Assembly: GCF_000758585.1 (NCBI RefSeq)
Contig: NZ_CP009281.1
Span: 1,302,001-1,366,000, forward strand
Direction of reading: 5' to 3'
DNA from: Paenibacillus sp. FSL R5-0345
GTDB taxonomy: Bacteria > Bacillota > Bacilli > Paenibacillales > Paenibacillaceae
DNA: 64,000 nt
Shown: positions 1 through 6,769 of the stretch, piece after piece
Layout: each line of letters begins with the position of its first letter
How positions within the stretch are numbered: the first letter of the stretch is position 1
Notes under the pieces: model-generated
The model's input: the letters and a program-made list of their open reading frames with translations, nothing else
Database searches by the model: none
Told to the model about the DNA's origin: nothing
Program-made: the position numbers and the translations under genes

Positions 1-255
1 GATTGGAGTTATTTAGACGGAGAATTTGAGATCATGGAATATACCGGACTAAAAGATAAGAACGGACGGAAGATATACGAAGGGGATCTAGTATATGTTC
101 TTCAATGGAAAAACAAATACAAGGTAATTTTCGATGATGGAATGTTTAAGGCTAGTGGAAAAGCAAAATTCTCTCTTATAACAATAATGGGAGAAGTTAA
201 ATGCGAAGTGATCGGTAACATCTACGAAACACCGGAGCTAATCCATGGAACGTAA
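1..255 (+). CDS. YopX family phage protein (5' end outside window)
   Basis: The frame is open from base 1, so the gene starts upstream. The visible 84 residues contain the YopX signature: YTGLKDKNGRKIYEGDLV, then a beta-rich stretch and a C-terminal GNIYETPELI. YopX proteins are small beta-rich phage proteins of unknown function, common in early regions of Bacillales phages. A complete second member lies at 7255-7623 with the matching segments FIGLTDKNGREVYSHDLV and NAIDNPELIEV. An internal ATG at 34 exists but would discard family sequence. The 3' end overlaps the next gene. Confidence 0.8.
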   Translation, partial: DWSYLDGEFEIMEYTGLKDKNGRKIYEGDLVYVLQWKNKYKVIFDDGMFKASGKAKFSLITIMGEVKCEVIGNIYETPELIHGT

Positions 256-463
256 CCGCGTTATCCAACAAATGGACAAGCACCTAGAAGTATGAAAAAC
301 GTGCCCATTGAAACTGGACAAGCGGTGGGCCCACCCATCCTATAACCGACTGCAGAAGCATTGCAACGAGAAGTGTCCCACAGGTAAGGAACTACGCAAA
401 GTCGCTGATGATCTCGACCAGATCGTGAAGGATAAACGCAATAAGAAGGGGATGATCGCATGA
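245..463 (+). pseudogene. Small zinc-finger phage protein with an in-frame TGA
   Basis: From ATG 245 the frame gives 16 residues, a TGA at 293-295, then continues open to TGA at 461-463. After the stop it reads KTCPLKLDKRW...HCNEKCPTGKEL, the pattern of a small phage zinc-finger protein (CxxC then CxxxC). The TGA sits where the first cysteine of the CxxC pair is expected (TGA-Lys-Thr-Cys), one base change from TGT or TGC. The frame overlaps the YopX gene before it and the next gene (ATGA at 460), as intact phage genes do. Likely a recent nonsense mutation; sequencing error or readthrough are alternatives. Function unknown. Confidence 0.6.
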
Positions 464-651
464 CCAGTGCAGATTATGAAAAGTTGGCTAGACGTGAGAT
501 ATCGGAGAACGGAAATGTATCACCTTCGCTTGCTATCAAGATGCTGATTCACATGAAATCTCTTGAAACTCCAAGAGTGCAGATTGATAAGCGTCTGCTG
601 GATCGGAACTATGGATTCAAGGCATACAGAGAGAGGAAAGTGATCGCATGA
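460..651 (+). CDS. Hypothetical phage protein, 63 aa
   Basis: Small basic, mostly helical protein with no recognised domain. Its start overlaps the stop of the preceding frame (ATGA) and its own stop overlaps the next start at 648, so it belongs to a tightly coupled early operon. An AAGGGG stretch precedes the start. Function unknown. Confidence 0.6.
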   Translation: MTSADYEKLARREISENGNVSPSLAIKMLIHMKSLETPRVQIDKRLLDRNYGFKAYRERKVIA

Positions 652-842
652 CTAGGCAGGAACGGATTTCTGCTGAAATAGAAGTATGGGAGAACGCTGC
701 AGTCGTGTACGCCAAAGGATTGGAAGAGGCGAAAAAGTACGGAGACTACGGCGGTATGCAGCATAACGAGCACATGATCCAGTTTTCAAACGATAAGATA
801 GCAGCGCTGGAGGATGAATTACAGCAGCTAAAGAGCGCTTAA
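648..842 (+). CDS. Hypothetical phage protein, 64 aa
   Basis: Charged, helix-rich small protein with a likely C-terminal coiled coil (DKIAALEDELQQLKSA). ATGA overlap with the upstream gene; 13 bases separate it from the replication initiator, with AAAGGTGG in the gap. No family recognised. Confidence 0.6.
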   Translation: MTRQERISAEIEVWENAAVVYAKGLEEAKKYGDYGGMQHNEHMIQFSNDKIAALEDELQQLKSA

Positions 843-855
843 AGGTGGTGATCAA

Positions 856-1728
856 GTGGCTGGATACATCGGGATCGACCGCGGAATAGTCAACCACTGG
901 ATATACAAAGACCCGGAGTACTTCAAAACGTGGTTCGAGATCCTATACCGAGCTAGGTATTCCAAAGAAACTGGTACTGAACTTATCGAAGGTCAATTGG
1001 TTGAAATCAAGTACGGCGAATTTATTTTTGGTCGAATCAAATGGAGTGAGCGAATTGGCATTTCAGAAAGAAGACTTAGGACATTGATAGATAAGTTGAT
1101 TGCTGATGAAATGATAACTCTGGTAAAACGCGCGCCGAAGTTCAGTATATATTCGGTCAAAAACTACGCCAAATACCGTCAGCAAAACGACCAGCAAGAA
1201 ACCTTAGAGCAGTATGGGGTTGATATCTATAGCGACCAGCAGAATGTCCAGCAAACGACCAGCAAGCGACCAGCAAGCGACCAGCAAGTGACCACAAAAG
1301 AAAAAGGTAGTAATAAGGTGAAAAAGGTAAATAAAGAATCTATTAAAACATATACACCCGAATTCGATGAATTCTGGAATGTGTATCCTAGAAAACTTGG
1401 AAAAGTTGAAGCCTTTAAAACATGGACAAAGGTAATCAAGAACGGCGAATCATCAGAGATCATTATCAAATGCGCTACGAACTACGCAACAGACTGCGAG
1501 AACAAACAGACGGAGCAGCAGTTCATAAAGCATCCAAAGACCTTTTTAAACGATGAGAGATACAAAGATTACACTTTGATAGCTGTTGGAGGTGGTAACG
1601 GTGGAGAGTTTAAGGGACGCACTAAAGACGTTCGATCTGGAGGCGATCAAAAGAAGAGCGAGTATGCATTCCTCGATGTCAGTAGCTCCAGAACGGGCAC
1701 AGCCCCTTACGACCCGACCATCTTCTGA
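856..1728 (+). CDS. Phage replication initiator (O-like, winged-helix)
   Basis: 290 aa from GTG 856, with AAAGGTGGTGATCAA just upstream. Residues ~25-105 resemble the N-terminal winged-helix of phage replication proteins (FKTWFEILYRARY; SERIGISERRLRTLIDKLI). Then comes a Gln/Thr/Ser-rich linker (~115-155) and a C-terminal module with FDEFWNVYPRKLGKVEAFKTW and KHPKTFLND, common in phage replisome-organiser proteins. It should bind the phage origin and recruit the helicase loader encoded next, which it overlaps. The linker DNA carries iteron-like repeats, the same arrangement as the lambda O gene and its origin. No phage helicase is seen, so host DnaB is presumably used. Confidence 0.85.
   Translation: MAGYIGIDRGIVNHWIYKDPEYFKTWFEILYRARYSKETGTELIEGQLVEIKYGEFIFGRIKWSERIGISERRLRTLIDKLIADEMITLVKRAPKFSIYSVKNYAKYRQQNDQQETLEQYGVDIYSDQQNVQQTTSKRPASDQQVTTKEKGSNKVKKVNKESIKTYTPEFDEFWNVYPRKLGKVEAFKTWTKVIKNGESSEIIIKCATNYATDCENKQTEQQFIKHPKTFLNDERYKDYTLIAVGGGNGGEFKGRTKDVRSGGDQKKSEYAFLDVSSSRTGTAPYDPTIF
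1188..1288 (+). repeat. Iteron-like repeats, candidate phage replication origin
   Basis: The 9-base core CGACCAGCA occurs at 1188, 1233, 1256, 1267 and 1278, with a variant TGTCCAGCA at 1245. The last four copies are spaced 11, 11 and 11 bases, one helical turn. Because 11 is not a multiple of three, the repeat is read in all three frames (QQTTSKRPASDQQV), so the protein does not repeat, which suggests selection on DNA. Immediately downstream (1291-1355) is an A/T-rich tract with strong purine bias, as expected for an unwinding element. The origin role is inferred from the lambda-like layout. Confidence 0.65.
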
Positions 1729-2413
1729 TCCTATTTGTATAAAGTGTCGAGGTGCAGAAGGTGAGTTCTACCGAAACGAGCAAGGATACGAATACTGGCG
1801 TGAATGTGAGTGCGTGAAACAAAGGAGAGTGGCGCGCTTGATTCAATCTAGCAATATCACAGAAGAATTCAAGAACAAAAGCTTCGGAAACTTCGAAAAA
1901 GATGATCTTCATCAAGAAGTGATTAAAGCTCATGACCTTGCATTTGAATATACGAAGAAATTCAAAGAGATTCGAAAGGATAGACAGAATAGCATCTGCT
2001 TGCTGGGTCAACCTGGATGTGGGAAGACGCATCTGCTAATGGCAGTGTCCAACAACTTGATACAACGGGGCGTAGAGGTGATTTACTTTCCGTGGGTGGA
2101 AGGCTGGACGGAGATCAGCGAGGATTTCAAGATGATGCCAGAACGAGTGAGAAGATTACAACATGCTCAAGTTTTGTTTCTGGATGATGTGTACAAGGGT
2201 CGAGAGGAACCAACTAAGACGCAACGTGAACAGTTTTTCGCAATCGTGAATTATCGCTACATGGAAAAACTACCAATGCTGATTAGCTCAGAACGTACTA
2301 TATCTGAAATGTGCCAGTTTGACGAGGCGGTTGGTAGCAGAATAAACGAAATGTGTCGTGACTATAAGGCGATCATTAACAGAAATATGGAACTTAATCT
2401 GCGTCTTAAATAA
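1601..2413 (+). CDS. DnaC/DnaI-type helicase loader ATPase
   Basis: 270 aa from GTG 1601; GGAGGT at 1588-1593 gives the correct spacing, and upstream TTG/GTG codons lack one. It overlaps the initiator by 128 bases. A zinc cluster (C46, C49, C69, C71: CIKC...CEC) is followed by an AAA+ domain with Walker A GQPGCGKTH (~136-144) and Walker B VLFLDDV. The protein should load the host replicative helicase at the phage origin together with the O-like protein. DnaC-type loaders next to O-like initiators are a standard phage pairing. Confidence 0.88.
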   Translation: MESLRDALKTFDLEAIKRRASMHSSMSVAPERAQPLTTRPSSDPICIKCRGAEGEFYRNEQGYEYWRECECVKQRRVARLIQSSNITEEFKNKSFGNFEKDDLHQEVIKAHDLAFEYTKKFKEIRKDRQNSICLLGQPGCGKTHLLMAVSNNLIQRGVEVIYFPWVEGWTEISEDFKMMPERVRRLQHAQVLFLDDVYKGREEPTKTQREQFFAIVNYRYMEKLPMLISSERTISEMCQFDEAVGSRINEMCRDYKAIINRNMELNLRLK

Positions 2414-2430
2414 GAGAGGATGGATGAACA

Positions 2431-2604
2431 GTGAAAGTACTATTCGTAGATGGTAACTGCATCGGGGATATAGAACACGACATAAACAAATTTATCCAGA
2501 CAGTATCCATTGAAGTAGTTGACATCAAGTACCAGATGCTAACTGATCCAGCATGTGACAATCAACTTTATGTGACAGCAATGATCATGTACAAGGAGTT
2601 ATAA
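2431..2604 (+). CDS. Cse60-like small protein
   Basis: 57 aa from GTG 2431, AGAGAGG upstream. The pattern MKVLFVDGN..IEHDINKFIQ....EVVDIKYQM...YVTAMIMYKE resembles the small Cse60-type proteins (named for a sporulation gene of B. subtilis) found in many Bacillales phages. Function in phages is unknown. Recognised by pattern only. Confidence 0.55.
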   Translation: MKVLFVDGNCIGDIEHDINKFIQTVSIEVVDIKYQMLTDPACDNQLYVTAMIMYKEL

Positions 2605-2608
2605 ACCA

Positions 2609-2734
2609 ATGAACAAACCAATCCACGACTACGACCTATACGACGAAGACTTCCGGGAATGGTGGCGGCGCGGACTAGAAGCATTCGGAATGGATCCTAG
2701 CATTGCAGATGCAGAAGAGGAGGAAGCAGCATAA
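2609..2734 (+). CDS. Hypothetical acidic phage protein, 41 aa
   Basis: Begins MNKPIHDYDLYDEDFREWW and ends in an acidic Asp/Glu/Ala tail. Five bases after the previous stop; its TAA overlaps the next ATG (TAATG). The preceding gene ends in AAGGAGTTATAA, which supplies a ribosome binding site. No family recognised. Confidence 0.5.
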   Translation: MNKPIHDYDLYDEDFREWWRRGLEAFGMDPSIADAEEEEAA

Positions 2735-2847
2735 TGCCAAGCGTGAGACCCATGAAAATCCTATGTAGACTATTCGGCCACAAGTACGACTACAACATGC
2801 GGAGATGGCACAAGCGGTGTAAGCGGTGTGGGAAGACAGCGTTGTGA
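2734..2847 (+). CDS. DUF1660-like zinc-binding mini-protein, 37 aa
   Basis: Contains KILCRLFGHKYDY, then RCKRCGK, the pattern of tiny prophage proteins of the DUF1660 type: a conserved C-x-(2)-F-G-H and a CxxC pair that probably bind one zinc. A second copy is at 5664-5771. TAATG coupling to the upstream gene. Role unknown. Confidence 0.55.
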   Translation: MPSVRPMKILCRLFGHKYDYNMRRWHKRCKRCGKTAL

Positions 2848-2872
2848 GAAAAAAATTAGGAGAGTGAAGGAA

Positions 2873-3415
2873 ATGAAAATTAAAACAATAGAAACGAATG
2901 AGTGTGAGATTCAAATTAACGCTAGAAATGCAGGAGACTTTGGTTTTGTAAGAATCGGCGGTCAAAGTAGATCACCGCGTGAGGAATACAGACTTTGCGA
3001 AGAAATTGTTGGAAATATCAAACGTCATGTTGATGATATCGGCTGGACCAATATCCATCAAAAACAGATGTATGAAACTGAAGACGGAGAACAGTTCGAA
3101 ACGATGTTTGAGGCACTGGAACATCTGTATGACACAGAAGGATGCGGATCTTATTTTGAGTACAGGTATAAACATCCGAATGAAAAGTATGGAACAAGGA
3201 GCCGAGCAAATAACTTTGAAAAACTAATAGTTGATGCTTACGCTAACCCATATAATTTTGAACTTGTAAGAGGTGAACTAACTCCTGAACAAACTATGTT
3301 CCTCTGGAAAGTGGTAGATACATCGCTTGATGATAAACTTCCGAAGGCCATCAATTCGACCGAATCACCTAGCGTAGCGGCAGCCGAAACAGGTATAGGG
3401 GGTTCCTATGAGTAA
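2873..3415 (+). CDS. Hypothetical phage protein, 180 aa
   Basis: ATG 2873 has TTAGGAGAGTGAAGGAA upstream; earlier in-frame codons overlap the previous gene and lack a site. Mixed alpha/beta protein with no motif that I recognise; C-terminus is Ser/Ala/Gly-rich (STESPSVAAAE). Its last 8 bases overlap the next gene. The 3' end of the gene contains one copy of a repeat also found between other genes (3355-3393). Confidence 0.65.
   Translation: MKIKTIETNECEIQINARNAGDFGFVRIGGQSRSPREEYRLCEEIVGNIKRHVDDIGWTNIHQKQMYETEDGEQFETMFEALEHLYDTEGCGSYFEYRYKHPNEKYGTRSRANNFEKLIVDAYANPYNFELVRGELTPEQTMFLWKVVDTSLDDKLPKAINSTESPSVAAAETGIGGSYE
3355..3393 (+). repeat. Recurrent boundary element, copy A
   Basis: TTCGACCGAAT followed by AGCG..., GCAGCCGAAACAGG. 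Related to copies at 4953, 7828 and 11211. This copy lies inside the 3' end of a coding region, 15 bases before the next start. Confidence 0.35.
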
Positions 3416-3680
3416 ACTAACAGAGATCAAAGAGAGAGTGAAATCATTCAACGCTGATCCAAACTTATACGGTGTAATCATGACAGTGGATGAAATGAAT
3501 CACCTACTTTCTCTCCTAGAAGAAAAGGACAAAGCCCTACAAGATATTGCCGCTAATTATAATCATTCGTACAAATATGAATTTGTTCATTTAGGAGACG
3601 CAGGTATTGCGCTAACTGATTGCGTAGAAATCGCCCGTAAAGCCCTTAATACATCCTCTAACAACGAAGGAGAGATATAA
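3408..3680 (+). CDS. Hypothetical phage protein, 90 aa
   Basis: Helical N-terminus (LTEIKERVKSF), a predicted coiled coil (MNHLLSLLEEKDKALQDIA) and a C-terminal EIARKALN. This layout is common in variable Ea22/ead-like phage early proteins, but the family cannot be fixed by eye. Start preceded by GGGGGTTCCT and overlaps the upstream gene by 8 bases. Confidence 0.6.
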   Translation: MSKLTEIKERVKSFNADPNLYGVIMTVDEMNHLLSLLEEKDKALQDIAANYNHSYKYEFVHLGDAGIALTDCVEIARKALNTSSNNEGEI

Positions 3681-3683
3681 AAT

Positions 3684-4109
3684 ATGACACCAGAACGGAT
3701 AGAAGAGATCAAACAGACAGCGAAGCAAATGGGCTTAATCCCTGCATTGATGGCATCTGACTTGCTGGCTGCTCTAGAAGAGTCGCAACAACAAAACAAA
3801 CGTTTGGAAGTTAAGCTTCAAGCCAGCCGAGACAGTGTTTACCCCATATCAGTAGAGAGGGATGAATACAAAGTTGAACTGGCAGAGGCACAGCAGACCA
3901 TAGCCAGACAACAAAAGGTGATTGATTGGTATGAGAGTGGTGGAAGCATGGGTGAATTGGTTGAGGAAGGGAGCGACAAGGCACCGCAAAGCACTAGGGA
4001 AGGCGGGGAATGTACCTGTGTAGACTGCGGTGGCTTAAATAGTAGCACTTGGGTATGCAAGCAATGCCAAGATAAAAGAGATCAGCGGTACAGGGAGGGT
4101 AAGTCATGA
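3684..4109 (+). CDS. Coiled-coil and zinc-ribbon phage protein, 141 aa
   Basis: Residues ~1-90 form a helical, coiled-coil segment similar in layout to the preceding gene product (LLAALEESQQQNKRLEVKLQ). The C-terminus has four cysteines in CTCVDCGG...WVCKQCQDK, a zinc-ribbon-like knuckle. GAAGGAGAG lies 9-15 bases before the ATG. Function unknown; probably an accessory early protein. Confidence 0.6.
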   Translation: MTPERIEEIKQTAKQMGLIPALMASDLLAALEESQQQNKRLEVKLQASRDSVYPISVERDEYKVELAEAQQTIARQQKVIDWYESGGSMGELVEEGSDKAPQSTREGGECTCVDCGGLNSSTWVCKQCQDKRDQRYREGKS

Positions 4110-4192
4110 CACAAGTAAAGGATAAGACAAAAATTTGCCCCCGAGAGAGGGCAGAGGCGGCATATATCACGCTACAGGGGGCACGAGAATAG
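4106..4192 (+). CDS. Possible 28-aa phage peptide
   Basis: ATG 4106 overlaps the preceding stop (ATGA) and follows GGGAGGGTAAGTC, a good ribosome binding site. Encodes MTQVKDKTKICPRERAEAA and a short tail. No homology recognised; supported only by coupling and spacing. Confidence 0.35.
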   Translation: MTQVKDKTKICPRERAEAAYITLQGARE

Positions 4193-4201
4193 GAGGCATA
4201 C

Positions 4202-4933
4202 ATGCTGAACCAGATCATTAACGCGGATTGCTTCGATGTATTTCCGAAAATCAAGTCTGCCAGTATAGATATGATCTTATGTGACTTGCCATATGGGAAA
4301 ACACAAAATAAATGGGACAGTATACTGCCTATTGATCAACTATGGTCTGAATATGAGCGGATCATAAAAGACGATGGAGTAATTGTCTTAACGGCTCAGC
4401 AGCCATTCACATCCCTTCTTGTTACTTCGAATATAAAACTTTTCAAGTACAGCATGGTTTGGGATAAACGCTTAGGCACTGGATTTCTTAATGCTAATAA
4501 GATGCCACTTTCAATCCATGAGGATATCCTTATATTTTCGAAATCATCGAACGGAAATTACACGTACAACCCTCAGATGCGAAAAGGGAAAATGAGAAAA
4601 AAGGCTACAGGGCATATGAGTTCTAACTACGGAAAGTTCGAACGATTAGACAAGGTGAATGATATTTACCATCCCACAACGATAATTGATGTTTACGCCA
4701 AGCAGGAAGGCAAAGAACATCCAACTCAAAAGCCAATTGAGCTATTCCTTTATCTGATTGAAACATTTAGCAACGTTGGGGATACGATCTTGGATAACTG
4801 TCTTGGAAGTGGGACGACAGCGGTGGCGGCGCTAAGCTGCAGCAGGAATTTTATTGGAATTGAAAAGGACTCTAAATATGCAGAATTAGCAAGAAATCGT
4901 ATACAGTGCATACAGCCTATAATGAACTTTTGA
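4202..4933 (+). CDS. Beta-class DNA methyltransferase (orphan)
   Basis: 243 aa; ATG 4202 with AATAGGAGGCATAC upstream. Motif IV DLPYG (28-32) precedes the target-recognition region, then HPTQKP and motif I LDNCLGSGTT near the C-terminus. That order defines the beta class of N6-adenine/N4-cytosine methyltransferases (N6_N4_Mtase). It transfers a methyl group from S-adenosylmethionine to DNA. No restriction endonuclease is adjacent, so it is probably a solitary phage methylase that protects phage DNA from host restriction. Target sequence cannot be told from the sequence. Confidence 0.88.
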   Translation: MLNQIINADCFDVFPKIKSASIDMILCDLPYGKTQNKWDSILPIDQLWSEYERIIKDDGVIVLTAQQPFTSLLVTSNIKLFKYSMVWDKRLGTGFLNANKMPLSIHEDILIFSKSSNGNYTYNPQMRKGKMRKKATGHMSSNYGKFERLDKVNDIYHPTTIIDVYAKQEGKEHPTQKPIELFLYLIETFSNVGDTILDNCLGSGTTAVAALSCSRNFIGIEKDSKYAELARNRIQCIQPIMNF

Positions 4934-4952
4934 GGCCGTCAGGCCCCCGTAA

Positions 4953-4979
4953 CGACCGAATAGGCGCGAGCCGTAACAG
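4953..4979 (+). repeat. Recurrent boundary element, copy B
   Basis: CGACCGAATA...GCGAGCCGTAACAG in the gap after the methyltransferase. Shares its two conserved halves with copies at 3355, 7828 and 11211. The rest of the gap (4980-5083) holds a GGGAG/CTCCC inverted repeat near 4997-5021 and a hairpin at 5056. Confidence 0.4.
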
Positions 4980-5055
4980 ATCATTCAGATCATTAAGGGA
5001 GTAGGAGTATCCCTCCTCTCCCAAAGGCAGAGTGGACGCAAACTGTGAACTAATA

Positions 5056-5071
5056 GGGCACCGAAGTGCCC
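5056..5071. terminator. UUCG hairpin between convergent genes
   Basis: GGGCACCGAAGTGCCC is a perfect 6-bp stem; read on the minus strand its loop is CUUCGG, a very stable tetraloop. It lies 12 bases beyond the stop of the minus-strand gene and between convergent genes. No clean T-run follows on either strand, so it may act as a weak terminator or RNA 3'-end stabiliser. Confidence 0.45.
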
Positions 5072-5083
5072 AACAAGTTTCTA

Positions 5084-5557
5084 TTATTTTTCTGGTGTGA
5101 AAGTAAAGGTTTCTTTGTACTTTCTATGATGGGTTTCGTTGTTTGAAGGTTTTCCGTACCAGCTAATTTCGATTTGAAGTTCCTTTGAATCAACTGAAAT
5201 AGGGAAGTTAGAAAAGTCGACTAACTCACCATGTTTAAAATTCTTATGATGATCGTCTGAAATGCTTAATCCATACTTTGTTTGGGTATTTGGTTCATCT
5301 CTATAGGAGTTAAATACGACATTTTCTAATCCAGCTCCGATATTGGTGATGATAATGTTGTACATTTCACTTTCATTTTCACGAGGTTTTGACATCTTGG
5401 AGGTATATTTCTCAACTTTTTTGATTTCAACTTTCCACTGATCAGATTGTTTTGATGTAGGTGTTTTGTAGAGATCATTTGATGCTACGGCAGCATATGG
5501 AGAAATTCCAACGGCTATAAAGCAAAAAACAAAGAGAATTATTAGTTTTTTCAGCAT
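5084..5557 (-). CDS. Secreted moron-like protein, 157 aa
   Basis: The only reverse-strand gene in the phage part of the window. ATG at 5557 has CAGGAGGCAAC upstream, better than an in-frame codon at 5581. Residues 1-26 are a signal peptide (MLKKLIILFVFCFIAVGIS...AAVA) with a likely signal peptidase I site after AVA; there is no lipobox cysteine. The mature part is beta-rich, Ig-like in feel (IIITNIGAGLENVVF; ELQIEISWYG), with no catalytic motif. Opposite orientation and an export signal suggest a lysogenic-conversion gene expressed on its own. Function unknown. Confidence 0.7.
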   Translation of the reverse strand: MLKKLIILFVFCFIAVGISPYAAVASNDLYKTPTSKQSDQWKVEIKKVEKYTSKMSKPRENESEMYNIIITNIGAGLENVVFNSYRDEPNTQTKYGLSISDDHHKNFKHGELVDFSNFPISVDSKELQIEISWYGKPSNNETHHRKYKETFTFTPEK

Positions 5558-5663
5558 TGTTGCCTCCTGTGAAATAAACAATTTTTGATTAGTATCTCTT
5601 TAAGAAGAAAAAATATTCTATTGCACAGTACGAAAATACAACCCTAGAAGGAGGTAACACGAT

Positions 5664-5771
5664 TTGAGGTGGATCATCTGCAAAATATTTGGGCATCGGT
5701 ACTCATGGGTGTGGCATCACATTCAAGTATGTCGTGTTTGCGGCAAAGAAATAGAGAACTTCAATGATTGA
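5664..5771 (+). CDS. DUF1660-like zinc-binding mini-protein, 35 aa
   Basis: TTG 5664 follows AGAAGGAGGTAACACGA, a near-perfect site, which decides the start. Sequence CKIFGHRYSW...CRVCGKE matches the copy at 2734-2847. Tiny phage proteins of this type probably fold around one zinc; role unknown. Confidence 0.55.
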   Translation: MRWIICKIFGHRYSWVWHHIQVCRVCGKEIENFND

Positions 5772-5795
5772 GGGATAATCCGAAGAATCAGGGAC

Positions 5796-5831
5796 AGAGA
5801 GGGTTAATAGCCCTCCTCTCCCAAAAGGAGG
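5796..5831 (+). promoter_or_regulatory. Possible two-state RNA hairpin controlling the next start
   Basis: The segment CCCTCCTCT (5811-5819) can pair upstream with AGAGAGGG (5796-5803, one bulge) or downstream with AGGAGG (5826-5831), which is the ribosome binding site of the gene at 5839. The two pairings exclude each other. A related CCCTCCTCTCCCAAA occurs near 5011-5024. Regulation is inferred from base pairing only. Confidence 0.4.
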
Positions 5832-5838
5832 ATATAAC

Positions 5839-6126
5839 GTGGAATGTTCAGCATTTAACGGTTCTACATGTTCGGTAAGTGGCAGCTCTTGCATGTTTGT
5901 ATTTCCTGACAGCCAAGCTTGCGCTGAAATCTACAATGAAGGCCCTGACGCTCATGTCGATAAGTGCGAAGATTGCAGGTTCTTTTACATGAAAGATGGA
6001 AAGCGTTGCTGTACAACGAGGCCTTATTTTCCAGTATGGGAAGGAGATCCGCCTAAGACAGATTATTTAGAAGATGACTTAACGTCTTGTGGTGGATTTG
6101 AAGCAGTAGGGGAGGAAGCCCAATGA
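5839..6126 (+). CDS. Cysteine-rich phage protein, 95 aa
   Basis: GTG 5839 with AAAAGGAGG 7 bases upstream. Contains eleven cysteines, including CEDCRFFYMKDGKRCC and a C-terminal TSCGGFE, a pattern of small metal-binding phage proteins. Acidic overall. The ribosome binding site may be occluded by an upstream CCTCCT segment. ATGA overlap with the next gene. Function unknown. Confidence 0.6.
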   Translation: MECSAFNGSTCSVSGSSCMFVFPDSQACAEIYNEGPDAHVDKCEDCRFFYMKDGKRCCTTRPYFPVWEGDPPKTDYLEDDLTSCGGFEAVGEEAQ

Positions 6127-6404
6127 CACAAAGGGACTGGCAAAAGGATATGGAGATGTGTCAGGAAGAACAACTGAAAGAGGATTCCAACATTCAATCT
6201 CGGATGATGGGTGCGTTAGGTTCACATATTGCATCCTACTGGCTCCAAGAAGCCAAGATGCTTAAAGAAACGATAGAAATGGCAATGAACGAATATCACC
6301 TATGGCAGAGTGGAGATACCGCAGCTCCGATGATGTACGGAATTCTTCAAGAGGCTATGTCCACCCTTTACCCAGATACCCCAGCACCCAAGGAGGACGA
6401 ATAG
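6123..6404 (+). CDS. Hypothetical phage protein, 93 aa
   Basis: Starts MTQRDWQKDMEMCQEEQ; helical and Met/Glu-rich, with MLKETIEMAMNEY in the middle and a Pro/Glu tail. Overlaps the upstream gene (ATGA) and follows GGGGAGGAAGCCC. No family recognised. Confidence 0.6.
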   Translation: MTQRDWQKDMEMCQEEQLKEDSNIQSRMMGALGSHIASYWLQEAKMLKETIEMAMNEYHLWQSGDTAAPMMYGILQEAMSTLYPDTPAPKEDE

Positions 6405-6407
6405 ATC

Positions 6408-6593
6408 ATGAATGCTATTGAATCAATAAATCTCATGCGGAAATATAACCAATGTCCAAGCTGTGGAAACGACAGAGTTGGCGGCGGGGAGGGTACTGTA
6501 AATATCGAAGGTGAGGTCTTCCGACGGACATGTAAATGTGGATGGATCGTTATTGTTGAAAATGGGAAGGTCAAGGAAGGAGATAACCAATGA
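6408..6593 (+). CDS. DUF3797-like zinc-ribbon protein, 61 aa
   Basis: MNAIESINLMRKYNQCPSCG then a beta hairpin and FRRTCKCGW: two Cys pairs (CxxC and CxC) that should bind one zinc. The layout matches DUF3797 proteins common in Bacillales phages. AAGGAGGACGAATAGATC provides the ribosome binding site. Stop overlaps the next start. Function unknown. Confidence 0.65.
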   Translation: MNAIESINLMRKYNQCPSCGNDRVGGGEGTVNIEGEVFRRTCKCGWIVIVENGKVKEGDNQ

Positions 6594-6769
6594 CACTCAG
6601 CTGGGGCACACCATTAAAGCCAAAGTATCTATCATTCGTATTCGGTAGTGGATGGGAGAAAGGGGATTTCAGAATGTTTCAGGTTCGGAGAGTACCGTTA
6701 GGTTGGGATATGAATATCTGGCGCATATCAGTTTCTTATGACAATTACGGGAAGGTGAAGCCGCAATGA
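6590..6769 (+). CDS. Hypothetical phage protein, 59 aa
   Basis: Small beta-rich protein with many aromatic residues (FVFGSGWEKGDFRMFQVRR). Coupled on both sides by ATGA overlaps, with AAGGAGATAACC before the start. No family recognised. Confidence 0.55.
   Translation: MTLSWGTPLKPKYLSFVFGSGWEKGDFRMFQVRRVPLGWDMNIWRISVSYDNYGKVKPQ

Noticed and set aside
293..295. Selenocysteine codon in the zinc-finger frame
   Set aside because: No convincing selenocysteine insertion hairpin was identified directly after the TGA, and phage zinc fingers are not known selenoproteins; a nonsense change is far more likely.
1231..1294. CRISPR-like short repeats
   Set aside because: The units are 9-11 bases, tandem and inside a coding region; there are no spacers and no cas genes. 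Better explained as origin iterons.
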